From: JAIBBG01 sp040381475
Lineage (GTDB): Bacteria; Bacteroidota; Bacteroidia; Flavobacteriales_D; Sanyastnellaceae
Direction of reading: 5' to 3'
DNA length: 7,988 nucleotides
NCBI GenBank assembly: GCA_040381475.1
Contig: JBEIHH010000114.1
Span: 1 to 7,988, forward strand
In this document: piece after piece, positions 1 through 6,727 of the stretch
Layout of the letters: each line of letters opens with the position of its first letter
How positions within the stretch are numbered: position 1 is the stretch's first letter
Position numbers and translations under genes: made by a program
Notes under the pieces: model-generated
Databases searched by the model: none
What the model was told of the DNA's origin: nothing
Seen by the model: only the letters and a program-made list of their open reading frames with translations

Positions 1-5
1 CGCGT

Positions 6-1928
6 GTGTCGGGTCCAGGTGGCGGGGGTGAAAAAAGATCCAACAACTTTTATTGGATTTATGCGCTGATTGCTATGGTGCTAATAGGACTTATGGTGTT
101 TAACAGCAGCAGTGATGGAGCTCAGATTGATTACCGCGATTTTAAACAATATGCTGAAAAAGGATACATTCAGCGTCTGGAGTACAACGGGGTGGTTGCC
201 AAAATCTACCTTGATTCGACAGGCAGGTCTGCTTTGGCTGAAAAACTAGGCAATCGTCCTGTAATGCAAGGCCTTAACCGCTCCAGTGAATTTTGGTTCA
301 ATGTCCCGCCAAGCGAAAACAAAATCGATGAAATTGAAAATCTCGGTATAGAATACACCTTCGATGTTGAATTCAAACCGGTCAATGAATTTGGTCAGAA
401 TTTGCTGTTCTGGATCATTGGTTTTGGACTGATCATAGGTGTCTGGGTATTGATCATGCGACGTCTTGGTGGTTCTTCAGGTCCTGGTGGTCAGATTTTC
501 AGTATTGGAAAATCCAAGGCACAATTATTCGAAAAAGGGAAAGGCACTGCTGTCACTTTCAATGACGTTGCCGGACTTGAAGGAGCAAAACAGGAAGTGC
601 AGGAAATTGTTGATTTCTTAAAAAATCCAAAGCGCTACACTGAACTGGGAGCGAAAATTCCGAAAGGAGCATTGCTCGTGGGCCCTCCCGGCACTGGAAA
701 AACACTGCTTGCAAAAGCAGTTGCCGGCGAAGCTCAGGTGCCGTTTTTCTCTTTAAGCGGTTCTGATTTCGTCGAAATGTTCGTCGGAGTTGGCGCCAGC
801 CGGGTAAGAGACCTATTCCGTCAGGCGAAGGAAAAAGCGCCATCGATCATCTTCATTGATGAAATTGATGCGATTGGTCGCGCAAGAAGCAAGAATATCA
901 ATTTTGGCAGTAACGATGAACGTGAAAACACCTTGAATCAGTTGCTAACTGAAATGGATGGTTTTGCAACCAATAGCGGCATTATCATTCTGGCTGCCAC
1001 CAATAGAGCTGATATTCTGGATAAAGCTCTTCTGCGCGCCGGACGTTTCGATCGCCAGATCTATGTCGATATGCCGGACCTGAACGAGCGAATTCAGATT
1101 TTCCATGTGCACTTGAAAAATGTGAAGTACGATAAATCGCTTGACGTTGACTTTTTGGCCCGTCAGACCCCAGGATTTAGTGGGGCTGATATCGCCAACA
1201 TTTGCAACGAAGCAGCTCTGATTGCCGCCAGAAAAGGCAATCTAACAGTTGGTAAGCAAGATTTTCTCGATGCAGTTGACCGAATTATCGGAGGACTTGA
1301 GAAGAAAAACAAGATCATCACAGCCGAGGAAAAGTCGACCATTGCCTACCATGAAAGTGGCCATGCGATCATTTCTTGGTTATTGGAGCATGCGTCTCCT
1401 CTGGTTAAAGTGACTATCGTTCCACGCGGAAGATCACTCGGCGCGGCCTGGTACCTCCCAGAGGAAAGACAAATTACCACAACTGAGCAGATATTTGATG
1501 AAATGTGCGCAGCTCTGGGAGGCAGAGCAGCAGAAGAGGTGGTGTTCGGGCGTATTTCAACCGGTGCTTTGAGCGATTTGGAAAAAGTTACCAAACAGGC
1601 CTATGCCATGGTTTCCATTTACGGTTTGAATAAGAAAATCGGCAACAGAAGTTATTACGACAGCAGCGGTGAATCACAGTTTACGAAGCCATACAGTGAG
1701 GAAACTGCCAGAGTGATTGATGAAGAGGTAAGTAAAATTATTGAAAAAGCTTATCAGAAGGCAAAAGATCTATTATCTGAGAATAAACTAAAGCTTGATG
1801 CTTTGGCTAAGAAATTACTTGATAAAGAAGTGATTTTCAAAGATGATCTGCTGGAAATTCTTGGAGAACGCAAATGGGCAGATAGGCATGCGGAGATCCA
1901 ACCTACTGCAGTGCCTGTTCAGCCTTAG
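6..1928 (+). CDS. ftsH: ATP-dependent zinc metalloprotease FtsH
   Basis: Membrane-anchored AAA+ protease, a hexamer in the inner membrane that extracts and degrades damaged or regulatory membrane and soluble proteins. As read it has 640 residues. A Gly/Pro/Lys-rich head is followed by a membrane segment at about 15-33, a periplasmic domain at about 34-131 and a second membrane segment at about 132-151. The AAA domain has Walker A GPPGTGKT (226-233), pore motif FVG (259-261), Walker B IIFIDEID (281-288) and a second region of homology (332-350) with Arg fingers R344 and R347. The protease domain has HESGH (449-453); D524 is the likely third zinc ligand. All key residues are intact. The GTG at 6 is the first usable start inside the window, but the frame stays open to the left edge, so a few N-terminal residues may be missing. 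It ends at a strong terminator, so it is probably the last gene of its own transcript. Confidence 0.97.
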   Translation: MSGPGGGGEKRSNNFYWIYALIAMVLIGLMVFNSSSDGAQIDYRDFKQYAEKGYIQRLEYNGVVAKIYLDSTGRSALAEKLGNRPVMQGLNRSSEFWFNVPPSENKIDEIENLGIEYTFDVEFKPVNEFGQNLLFWIIGFGLIIGVWVLIMRRLGGSSGPGGQIFSIGKSKAQLFEKGKGTAVTFNDVAGLEGAKQEVQEIVDFLKNPKRYTELGAKIPKGALLVGPPGTGKTLLAKAVAGEAQVPFFSLSGSDFVEMFVGVGASRVRDLFRQAKEKAPSIIFIDEIDAIGRARSKNINFGSNDERENTLNQLLTEMDGFATNSGIIILAATNRADILDKALLRAGRFDRQIYVDMPDLNERIQIFHVHLKNVKYDKSLDVDFLARQTPGFSGADIANICNEAALIAARKGNLTVGKQDFLDAVDRIIGGLEKKNKIITAEEKSTIAYHESGHAIISWLLEHASPLVKVTIVPRGRSLGAAWYLPEERQITTTEQIFDEMCAALGGRAAEEVVFGRISTGALSDLEKVTKQAYAMVSIYGLNKKIGNRSYYDSSGESQFTKPYSEETARVIDEEVSKIIEKAYQKAKDLLSENKLKLDALAKKLLDKEVIFKDDLLEILGERKWADRHAEIQPTAVPVQP

Positions 1929-1941
1929 ATATTGATATGAC

Positions 1942-1974
1942 AAACCGCGAATGAAAATTCGCGGTTTTCTTTTT
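1942..1974 (+). terminator. Rho-independent terminator after ftsH
   Basis: A perfect 11-bp stem (AAACCGCGAAT at 1942-1952 pairing with ATTCGCGGTTT at 1957-1967) closes a GAAA loop (1953-1956), a GNRA-type tetraloop that stabilises hairpins. A T-rich tail TCTTTTT follows (1968-1974). It starts 13 bases after the ftsH stop. The hairpin would block most read-through into cdsA and so separates the protease from the phospholipid genes. Confidence 0.93.
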
Positions 1975-1981
1975 AAGCAAC

Positions 1982-2014
1982 TTTGAGCATTAACTGCAAG
2001 TAAGCTTAAGTTTG
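1982..2014 (+). promoter_or_regulatory. Bacteroidota-type promoter for cdsA-psd
   Basis: TTTG (1982-1985) and TAAGTTTG (2007-2014) match the -33 and -7 elements (TTTG / TAnnTTTG) used by the primary sigma factor of Bacteroidota, with 21 bases between them; about 19 is typical. Transcription would start near 2019-2022 and leave a leader of roughly 15 bases before the GTG at 2035. Its position directly after the ftsH terminator supports it. No transcript data are available here. Confidence 0.72.
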
Positions 2015-2034
2015 TCAGGTTAAAATTGTGAATC

Positions 2035-2853
2035 GTGAGTAATCTCGTCATCCGATCTGTTGCAGGAATAGTTTTTTCCTTGTCCGTGTTGGCTTCTGCC
2101 TGGTTGGGTCCGCTTATTCTGGGTCTTCTTTTTCTGTTTTTTGCTGCGGTTGGACTTTATGAAATTTACGAGTTACAAAGACACAAGGAACTCAATGCTC
2201 CCAGGTGGTTTAAAGGAATGTCGATTGGAGTGATAATTTATCTTCAGGTTTTTCTTATTGCTACGGAATCAATACCCTTGAGTTACCTGTGGATACTTGG
2301 CCTTCTTATTCCCGTGGTCTTTTGTACTGAATTGATCAGGCTTGATGAGTCTTCGTTATCTAATCTAGCGTTAACAATATTTGGTTGGGTTTACGTTGTG
2401 CTGCCTTTCTCAATGATCAATTTATTGGCAGTCGTAACGGGCGTGTTTGATTGGACTATCCCTGTGGGATATTTTCTCATTCTGTGGGCCAATGACACAG
2501 GGGCATATTTTTTTGGAAAATGGTTCGGCAAGAAAAAACTTTATCCGAAAGTCTCGCCCAATAAAACCTGGGAAGGACTAGCGGGCGGTATTTTGTTGGC
2601 TGTTTCAGCATCGGTGCTCGTTGCTCAGTATGTCACTGCATTTGAATTACGACATTGGATTGCTGCCGGAATTATTGTGGGCATATTCGGCAATCTCGGT
2701 GATCTTTTTGAATCACATCTGAAGAGAAACTACCATGTCAAAGACAGTGGTAATATCATTCCGGGGCATGGTGGTGTGCTCGATCGTTTTGATGGGTTAT
2801 TGATTTCTCTGCCGGTAGTTCTGGCTTATTTTAAATTATTCGCACATTTATGA
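2035..2853 (+). CDS. cdsA: Phosphatidate cytidylyltransferase (CDP-diacylglycerol synthase)
   Basis: Integral membrane enzyme that makes CDP-diacylglycerol from phosphatidic acid and CTP, the branch point of phospholipid synthesis. The 272 residues are strongly hydrophobic, with many membrane segments and the family length. The C-terminal signature spans 227-253: S227, K230-R231, K236-D237, then PGHGG (243-247) and DRFD (250-253). The conserved blocks WANDTGAYFFG (151-161) and SPNKTWEG (174-181) are also present. The start is GTG; an in-frame TGA at 2029-2031 rules out an upstream start, and the product begins with the usual Arg-containing head before membrane segment 1. No clear Shine-Dalgarno sequence is seen, as is common in this phylum. 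It has its own promoter and overlaps psd by ATGA, which implies co-translation with the enzyme making phosphatidylethanolamine. Confidence 0.96.
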   Translation: MSNLVIRSVAGIVFSLSVLASAWLGPLILGLLFLFFAAVGLYEIYELQRHKELNAPRWFKGMSIGVIIYLQVFLIATESIPLSYLWILGLLIPVVFCTELIRLDESSLSNLALTIFGWVYVVLPFSMINLLAVVTGVFDWTIPVGYFLILWANDTGAYFFGKWFGKKKLYPKVSPNKTWEGLAGGILLAVSASVLVAQYVTAFELRHWIAAGIIVGIFGNLGDLFESHLKRNYHVKDSGNIIPGHGGVLDRFDGLLISLPVVLAYFKLFAHL

Positions 2854-3506
2854 CAATACACAAAGAAGGCTATAAGATCATCACTGGAGCCGTAATCTCG
2901 TATGCCGTGTTGGTTGTTTCACTGAACAATCTTATAGGTTCAGATAGCATATGGTTCTGGATACTTGTATTGCCGTTGACGGTGTTGTTGTATCTGGTCA
3001 TCCAGTTCTTTAGACTTCCCTCAAGAACAAATCGCTCAGCGATGGATGAATTGGTCGCCCCATGTGATGGCAAGGTGGTTGTTATCGAAGAAGTAGAAGA
3101 GCCCGAATATTTCAAAGGAAAAAGAATACAGGTTTCCATTTTTATGTCACCACTGAATGTGCATGCCAACTGGGTTCCTTGCGAAGGCACAGTGAAGTAT
3201 TCGAAATATCATAAAGGTCTTTATCTCGTGGCTTGGCATCCTAAGAGCAGCACTGAGAACGAACGCACTACTGTGGTCATCGAACATCCAAATGGTAAGG
3301 AGGTTTTATTCCGTCAGATCGCTGGCGCTGTAGCCCGCAGAATAGTATGTTATGTAAAAGCAGGTGATGCGATGAAGCGTAACGACCAATTCGGATTCAT
3401 TAAATTCGGAAGTCGTGTCGATATTTTTCTTCCGGTTGGATCCATAGTAAAATGTAAAATCGGTGATATCACCAAGGGCAATGAGACTGTCATTGCCGGT
3501 TGGTGA
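2850..3506 (+). CDS. psd: Phosphatidylserine decarboxylase proenzyme, short type
   Basis: Converts phosphatidylserine to phosphatidylethanolamine at the membrane, using a pyruvoyl group made by self-cleavage. The 218 residues fit the short Psd class rather than the roughly 300-residue enterobacterial type. Two hydrophobic segments (about 10-28 and 33-53) anchor it. D73 in APCDGKV and H105 in SPLNVHANW are the likely helpers of self-processing. Cleavage is predicted between G187 and S188 in KFGSRVD, giving a beta chain of 187 residues and a pyruvoyl alpha chain of 31. The ATG overlaps the cdsA stop by four bases, so the two are probably translationally coupled. Phosphatidylserine synthase, which links the two reactions, is not in this window. 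The gene converges on the lipoprotein gene with 19 bases between stops, and no convincing terminator hairpin is seen there. Confidence 0.96.
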   Translation: MTIHKEGYKIITGAVISYAVLVVSLNNLIGSDSIWFWILVLPLTVLLYLVIQFFRLPSRTNRSAMDELVAPCDGKVVVIEEVEEPEYFKGKRIQVSIFMSPLNVHANWVPCEGTVKYSKYHKGLYLVAWHPKSSTENERTTVVIEHPNGKEVLFRQIAGAVARRIVCYVKAGDAMKRNDQFGFIKFGSRVDIFLPVGSIVKCKIGDITKGNETVIAGW

Positions 3507-3525
3507 TTTCGAAATTTCAATTTCA

Positions 3526-4506
3526 TTATTGTTTGATCGGAATGAGGCCACGAAGCCCCATGTCCACTACTAATTCTCCGATTTCAGGTTGATAGTAACC
3601 GTCGGCATTCACTTCAATCCACTCAAAACTTTTATTCGTTGAAAGTGATACTGTCACTACGATATCTTCTGTTTCACTTCCCGTAATTGTCAATGGTGAG
3701 TTAGCGAGCGCGTTGTTTGTGAATTGTCCCGTTACAACGCAACTTCCGGCTGGAATAGGAGAGGTTGTGAATGGATTGGGCACTGTTGTGGCTCCTTCTG
3801 GTGCCTGTCCGTCCATGAAATACTTCGTGCCGAATACATTCGTTTCAAATCCCCAATAACCCTGTGCATGGTTGCCTGCTCCACCGGTATTGGCACTCGG
3901 AGTGTACGATGTTCCATTGAGTTCATAATTGTTTACATAGGTTCTGAACCCAACGAAAGAAGCAATGGTACCGGTTCCGATTTGATTGCCTGGTAATAAT
4001 GATGATTTATATTTAATGTCGTAGTTCTGATACGCGAGAGAAGTCCGAAACCATTTGTAAGTTCCCGGCGAAATTTCACTTATCGGTTTTGAAAAGAATA
4101 TTTCGTTGTTACCCGTTATTGTTGATGCACAATAGTTGATCGCATTTTCGCCACCCGCATCCGTTTCTTCACCAACATAAAGTACCTCGCCACCTCCGAG
4201 CATGTCAAAATCTCCGGCAAGCTCGATATAGTGTTGTGAGATACCATTGAATGCAGGCGATTGACCGGCATGCCCTGTGGGAACAGCAGCAGGTTGCCCT
4301 ATGTTGTTGAGTCTCGCCTGCGTGGAGTCAAACTGAAATTTGAATACAAGACGCGGACCAGAAGAGCTTCCTGCGTTGAAAGCGTATGAGGGTGAACAAT
4401 CGGTTGAAGCAGCATTTTCATTGACGATATCGTTTTCATTTTCATCTTTTTTGCAAGAGAAAAGGAAAAAGGCAGACAGCAACACTGTCGTGATGAGGTT
4501 TTTCAT
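3526..4506 (-). CDS. Uncharacterised probable surface-exposed lipoprotein
   Basis: I do not recognise the family. From the ATG at 4506 it has 326 residues. It has a short type II signal peptide: M-K, a hydrophobic core, then LFS-C with lipid-accepting C18. The residues right after it (KKDENEND) resemble the Lys/acidic lipoprotein export signal of Bacteroidota, which sends lipoproteins to the cell surface. The mature part is rich in Gly, Asn, Thr and aromatics, has Cys at 37, 126 and 256 and no membrane segment, and looks like a beta-rich extracellular protein. Near the C-terminus, FEWIEVNADGYYQPEIGE (294-311) resembles a degenerate calcium-loop pattern, and the end VVDMGLRGLIPIKQ is hydrophobic. 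An in-frame start 27 bases upstream was rejected because it would put a polar stretch before the signal peptide. A TAACTTTG promoter lies upstream. Binding or structural roles are possible, but none can be assigned. Confidence 0.82.
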   Translation of the reverse strand: MKNLITTVLLSAFFLFSCKKDENENDIVNENAASTDCSPSYAFNAGSSSGPRLVFKFQFDSTQARLNNIGQPAAVPTGHAGQSPAFNGISQHYIELAGDFDMLGGGEVLYVGEETDAGGENAINYCASTITGNNEIFFSKPISEISPGTYKWFRTSLAYQNYDIKYKSSLLPGNQIGTGTIASFVGFRTYVNNYELNGTSYTPSANTGGAGNHAQGYWGFETNVFGTKYFMDGQAPEGATTVPNPFTTSPIPAGSCVVTGQFTNNALANSPLTITGSETEDIVVTVSLSTNKSFEWIEVNADGYYQPEIGELVVDMGLRGLIPIKQ

Positions 4507-4530
4507 AGGTGTAACTTGATAGAATGAAAT

Positions 4531-4561
4531 CAAAGTTAATACAAATTGGTTGTTTTAGAAA
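4531..4561 (-). promoter_or_regulatory. Bacteroidota-type promoter for the lipoprotein gene
   Basis: On the minus strand TAACTTTG (4538 down to 4531) is an exact TAnnTTTG -7 element. TTTC (4561 down to 4558), one mismatch from TTTG, sits exactly 19 bases upstream. Transcription would begin near 4525, leaving a leader of about 19 bases to the ATG at 4506. This agrees with choosing the shorter start for the lipoprotein: the longer start at 4533 would fall inside the -7 box. Confidence 0.6.
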
Positions 4562-4731
4562 TGCAGAAGGGATTGAAAAGGATCAAACGAATTTTATCAA
4601 GAGAAATTTTACACCACGCTGGAATCGTTCATTTCCGTGAATTTTTGTTTTGTTTATGGTGATGGAAGTAATGCGCAATGTTCAAAACGCGTTCATAACA
4701 CATCCGGAAAATGCTGTATGACAGACGGGAG

Positions 4732-4756
4732 TTGCGATTCGTCGAAAGTAACTTTG
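4732..4756 (+). promoter_or_regulatory. Candidate promoter for the OmpA-domain gene
   Basis: TAACTTTG at 4749-4756 is an exact TAnnTTTG -7 element, the same octamer used by the divergent lipoprotein gene. The only upstream TTG (4732-4734) is just 14 bases away, shorter than the usual 17-23, so the -33 half is poor. Transcription would begin near 4761-4763, only about 8 bases before the ATG at 4770 and on top of the alternative GTG at 4764. This favours the ATG as start. Confidence 0.42.
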
Positions 4757-4769
4757 AAAATTCGTGGAA

Positions 4770-6104
4770 ATGAGGATTACCTGGACGTGCCTGATCATGT
4801 TGGTTTTTGCGTTGCCCTGTGCAGCGCAAAAAACGACCGTGATCAACCATTTCCCAAACGACACGACAGGCAAAGGTGAATTGGTTCCTTCGAAAACCAG
4901 CGAACACCGCATCATCATCAACTATTATCAGCCAGCGGATGAGCAACAGCTCGATCAGTTTCAGGATTTGGTGAGCAGTTATCTCAATGTGTACATTGAG
5001 CGTTGTGCTGAAATGAAAAATGATGACGTGTCTTTGCGCAAATCAAGAAAGGAAACAATGCGCGATCTGAACGGCATTGTTGAAGGTGTTCTCGAATTTT
5101 ATGAATACGAAAAGCTCAAAGATTTTAAAGGCTTTTCATCGATGGTAGCCAATAAACTTGATGCCATTGAAGACCTGGATTTTTCAAAAAGCTCTTTTGC
5201 TGCCGGAGCGAGTGATGAGGAGTCGCGTAAGCGTATGCAAAATTTTTATCTGGAGAAGGAACTTAGTGATTTGAAACTGCTCGTCAATATGGAAGCTGGA
5301 ATATACAGCGACGACAATCTGATGGTGATTGACGGCAGCGAAGAGACCATCATAGACGACAGGGCAAAAGAACAACTGCTCAGCGAATACTTTAGTTATG
5401 ATCCGAAGAAACCACTTGAACCCATTAAAGTAAGTCTAAGTGATGAGTCTATGGCGATGATCAATTTCGAAGACACATCTACACTCGGGGGAGCGCAGCA
5501 AAATGCAGCGGCTGGTGATGAACAGCTTATGAATCGGATATTGTCATTGCTTGAAACCAACAATTCGAAGTTGGATGGAATGCAAAAACAGATTGATGAT
5601 TTGCGCGCTGAACAAATGCGCATCTGGCAACAACAACAAGATGAAAAAAACCTGACCATGCAAAAGCAGATTGATGATTTGCGCGAAATGGTTTTTGCTT
5701 TGGTAAAAATGAATACCGGAGAAGCAGTTGCTGATACCAAGGCATCTTTACCTCCTTCGAAATCCGAAAGTAAGATTTCGAACTTGCCAGGGTCGATGAA
5801 TATTTATTTCGCCAAGGGATCAACATTGTTGGATGCGAGTTCGAAATTATCATTGAATGAAATAGTGGATATACTGGCACGCAGTCCAGGGTTGAAATTA
5901 ATTGTGACGGGATACGCTGATAAAACAGGAGACCCTGCGAAGAATCTTTTACTTTCTCAGCAGCGCGCCAATGAGGTTAAACAGTTTCTTGCAGGAAGCG
6001 GATTGCCGCAGGATAGATTTATAACGAAATATTTCGGTGACCGCGACAGTTCTCAGGAGAACCGGAGTGATCGAAAAGTGACCATAGAATTTGTGAAGGG
6101 ATAG
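4770..6104 (+). CDS. Secreted coiled-coil protein with C-terminal OmpA peptidoglycan-binding domain
   Basis: Periplasmic or outer-membrane-associated protein of 444 residues that probably tethers the envelope to peptidoglycan. The type I signal peptide (1-19) ends in CAA before Q20; the Cys at 17 follows Pro, so it is not a good lipobox. Residues 20-250 are acidic and helix-prone and match no family I know; no beta-barrel pattern is seen. Residues about 250-310 form a Gln/Leu-rich coiled coil with MQKQIDDLR twice (271-279, 297-305). The OmpA domain runs from about 342 to 442: NIYFAKGS (344-351), GYADKTG with D384, LSQQRANEV (395-403) and SDRKV with R435. D384 and R435 are the expected diaminopimelate-binding pair. 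A GTG six bases upstream would add two residues; the ATG was preferred because it starts a normal signal peptide and fits the -7 box. It is followed after one base by the FAH-family gene. Confidence 0.88.
   Translation: MRITWTCLIMLVFALPCAAQKTTVINHFPNDTTGKGELVPSKTSEHRIIINYYQPADEQQLDQFQDLVSSYLNVYIERCAEMKNDDVSLRKSRKETMRDLNGIVEGVLEFYEYEKLKDFKGFSSMVANKLDAIEDLDFSKSSFAAGASDEESRKRMQNFYLEKELSDLKLLVNMEAGIYSDDNLMVIDGSEETIIDDRAKEQLLSEYFSYDPKKPLEPIKVSLSDESMAMINFEDTSTLGGAQQNAAAGDEQLMNRILSLLETNNSKLDGMQKQIDDLRAEQMRIWQQQQDEKNLTMQKQIDDLREMVFALVKMNTGEAVADTKASLPPSKSESKISNLPGSMNIYFAKGSTLLDASSKLSLNEIVDILARSPGLKLIVTGYADKTGDPAKNLLLSQQRANEVKQFLAGSGLPQDRFITKYFGDRDSSQENRSDRKVTIEFVKG
5580..5685 (+). repeat. Direct repeat of 28 bases within the coiled-coil segment
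   Basis: Positions 5580-5607 and 5658-5685 are identical at 27 of 28 bases, differing only by A/G in a Lys codon (5588 versus 5666). The copies are 78 bases (26 codons) apart in the same frame and encode MQKQIDDLR both times. The near-identity at third positions suggests a recent duplication, or conversion between the copies. Recombination between them would delete exactly 26 codons without a frameshift. Confidence 0.9.
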
Positions 6105-6105
6105 T

Positions 6106-6717
6106 ATGAAAATTATTTGTATAGGTAGAAATTACTCTGAACACGCCAAGGAACTTGGCAATGCAGTTCCCGCGGAGCCCGTTTTCTTTTGTAAGCCCGA
6201 CAGTGCAATTTTACCGAAAGGCAATCCAATGATGATTCCGGATTGGACGAACGACCTCCATTACGAAGTTGAACTTGTTCTGCGCATTGATCGACTTGGA
6301 AAAAATATACCACTCGAATTTGCGAGTAGGTACTATAGCGAAATTGGTTTGGGCATTGACTTTACAGCACGTGATGTGCAGGATGAATTGAAGAAGAAGG
6401 GTTTGCCATGGGAAAAGGCGAAGGGCTTCGATGGTTCGGCGGTTATATCAGGAGAGTTTATTCCGAAGGAAAAATTTGCCGATGGTCCGATTCATTTTTC
6501 ACTCAACAAAAATGGCATGTTGGTCCAGGCAGGAGTCAGCAGCGATATGATCTTTGGATTTGACAGCATCATATCGTTCGTATCTCAATACATGACTTTG
6601 AAGATCGGCGATTACATTTTTACAGGAACTCCCTCAGGTGTCGGTCCTGTAGTCGCAGGAGATGAGCTTGAAGGTCTCATTGGTGATAATAAGATGTTCT
6701 CAATCAGGATAAGATAA
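6106..6717 (+). CDS. FAH-family hydrolase, FAHD1/acylpyruvase-like
   Basis: Cytosolic metal-dependent enzyme of the fumarylacetoacetate hydrolase superfamily. Its 203 residues match the short FAHD1/YcgM branch, without the N-terminal domain of true fumarylacetoacetase. Diagnostic blocks are GRNYSEHAKELGN (7-19), HYEVEL (52-57) with metal ligands E54 and E56, GIDFTARDVQDELKKKGLPW (83-102) with ligand D85, the lid KGFDGSAVIS (106-115), and FTGTPSGVGPV (172-182). Known relatives hydrolyse acylpyruvates or decarboxylate oxaloacetate; other members are isomerases of aromatic breakdown. The exact substrate cannot be read from sequence. No breakdown-pathway genes are nearby, so a housekeeping role such as oxaloacetate or acylpyruvate clean-up is more likely. 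The ATG lies one base after the OmpA-domain stop, with AAGGG (6096-6100) at ribosome-binding distance, so coupled translation is likely. Confidence 0.92.
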   Translation: MKIICIGRNYSEHAKELGNAVPAEPVFFCKPDSAILPKGNPMMIPDWTNDLHYEVELVLRIDRLGKNIPLEFASRYYSEIGLGIDFTARDVQDELKKKGLPWEKAKGFDGSAVISGEFIPKEKFADGPIHFSLNKNGMLVQAGVSSDMIFGFDSIISFVSQYMTLKIGDYIFTGTPSGVGPVVAGDELEGLIGDNKMFSIRIR

Positions 6718-6727
6718 GAAGTAGGTT

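Larger units (their letters stand above)
4507..4769. other. Divergent intergenic region between lipoprotein and OmpA-domain genes
   Basis: These 263 bases separate two genes read outward. The left end holds the lipoprotein promoter, and the right end holds a TAACTTTG box for the OmpA-domain gene. The middle (about 4562-4730) is A/T-rich with no hairpin terminator, no tRNA-like fold and no believable gene. An open plus-strand frame from 4637 gives a Cys-rich peptide that runs into the downstream gene in another frame; it is probably chance. A weak 4-bp dyad, TTCA/TGAA around 4628-4641, precedes a T-rich run but is too weak to call a terminator. Confidence 0.6.

Noticed and set aside
559..843. 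A 94-codon minus-strand open frame inside ftsH
   Set aside because: It is antisense to the Walker A region of ftsH, which is under strong protein constraint; it is rich in Arg, Leu and Gln as expected of a shadow frame.
3507..3525. Possible bidirectional terminator between psd and the lipoprotein gene
   Set aside because: Only short A/T palindromes are present (ATTTCGAAAT, GAAATTTC), with no GC-rich stem and no T-run, so it is not convincing.
4637..4879. An 80-codon plus-strand Cys-rich open frame in the divergent region
   Set aside because: It overlaps the start of the OmpA-domain gene in another frame, has no promoter box of its own and is of mixed composition. The Cys content looks accidental.
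4629..4946. A 105-codon minus-strand open frame across the divergent region
   Set aside because: It runs antisense into the signal peptide and N-terminus of the OmpA-domain gene and shows no start context, signal peptide or domain.
6718..6727. Possible terminator between the convergent FAH-family and DAHPS-CM genes
   Set aside because: The 10-base gap holds no hairpin, and neither flank offers a GC-rich stem with a T-tail.
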